Source: Phycisphaerae bacterium (lineage in GTDB: Bacteria; Planctomycetota; Phycisphaerae; Phycisphaerales; SM1A02). From it: 6,345 nucleotides of DNA. The notes under the pieces are model-generated. The model saw only the letters and a list, made by a program, of their open reading frames with translations, had not been told where the DNA came from and did no database searches. Positions 6,087 to 6,345 of this stretch are shown piece by piece (the stretch's first letter is position 1; the number at the start of each line of letters is the position of its first letter). The DNA lies in the NCBI GenBank assembly GCA_002684755.1, contig NYVS01000153.1, forward strand, positions 5,613 to 11,957, in the 5' to 3' direction. Position numbers and translations under genes: made by a program.

Positions 6087-6345
6087 TCACTCGTCCTCGC
6101 CGTTGAGGAAGTTCGAGAGCCGCTGGCGGCGGATCGGATGCTGCAGCTTCCGGATCGCCTTGCTCTCGACCTGTCGCACGCGTTCGCGGGTGACCTTGAA
6201 GATCCGGCCGACCTCCTCGAGGGTGTAGGTGTAGCCGTCACCGATGCCGTAGCGGAGCTTGAGGATCTCGCGTTCGCGATAGGTCAGCGTCCGCAGCACG
6301 TCGTTGATCCGCTGCCGCAGCATGTCGCTGGTGGCGGAATCCGAC
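6087..6345 (-). CDS. rpoD: RNA polymerase primary sigma factor, C-terminal region 4 (5' part outside window)
   Basis: The last 85 residues are visible; the frame runs off the right edge, so the ATG at 6323 is internal. The sequence is a classic sigma-70 region 4. LTYREREILKLRYGIGDG is region 4.1, and the helix-turn-helix of region 4.2 is TLEEVGRIFKVTRERVRQVE followed by SKAIRKLQHP. Region 4.2 reads the -35 promoter element, and the protein directs core RNA polymerase to housekeeping promoters. The conserved RERVRQVE recognition helix and the short tail ending GEDE after region 4 fit a primary (RpoD/SigA) factor better than an ECF or flagellar one. A closely related group 2 (non-essential) sigma factor cannot be excluded without regions 1-3. 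The gene converges on the dehydrogenase and shares the hairpin between them. Confidence 0.92.
   Translation of the reverse strand, partial: SDSATSDMLRQRINDVLRTLTYREREILKLRYGIGDGYTYTLEEVGRIFKVTRERVRQVESKAIRKLQHPIRRQRLSNFLNGEDE

Noticed and set aside
1..6345. CRISPR arrays, tRNA genes, transposons or attachment sites
   Set aside because: No regularly spaced repeats, tRNA-like cloverleaf, transposase motif or terminal inverted repeats were seen on either strand.

Overview
The window is strongly GC-rich and almost fully coding. It suggests a bacterium of the Planctomycetota, possibly a Phycisphaerae-like lineage. This placement is an inference from the GC-rich composition, the YTYTLEEVG wording of the sigma region 4, and WXG100/FtsK-type genes of a style I remember from planctomycetes. 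No rRNA or other decisive phylogenetic marker is present.

Layout. (1) Positions 1-4412, all minus strand, hold a compact four-gene cluster read leftward: a 90-aa WXG100-like protein, a 218-aa coiled-coil protein of unknown function, a 72-aa protein that also carries a WXG-like signature, and a large membrane-anchored FtsK/SpoIIIE-type ATPase that runs off the left edge (1077 codons visible). The last three genes are packed tightly, with an ATGA overlap and then a TGA-TCG-ATG junction, so this is almost certainly one operon. (2) A 115-bp divergent intergenic region (4413-4527) holds ribosome binding sites for both flanking genes and a possible minus-strand promoter. (3) A plus-strand aldehyde dehydrogenase of the succinate-semialdehyde dehydrogenase type occupies 4528-5958. 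(4) A perfect 14-bp inverted repeat at 5995-6025 sits between the convergent dehydrogenase and sigma factor genes. (5) The 3' end of a primary sigma factor gene (RpoD/SigA type, minus strand) runs off the right edge.

How the genes work together. The minus-strand cluster looks like a reduced or divergent type VII (ESX/WSS-like) secretion module: two small helical hairpin proteins (candidate substrates or partners), an unknown coiled-coil protein (candidate adaptor) and an EccC/EssC-like motor. The ATPase is unusual. It has long coiled coils on both sides of a two-helix membrane hairpin, then an ATPase-like domain with no visible Walker A, then an intact ATPase domain, then the beginning of a further ATPase-like domain. 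No EccB, EccD, EccE or mycosin homologue is visible, but the cluster may continue to the left. The dehydrogenase and sigma factor appear to be unrelated neighbours.

Many long open frames lie opposite the real genes (for example 438-3638 plus and 4441-5985 minus). They are by-products of GC-rich codon usage and are not annotated.
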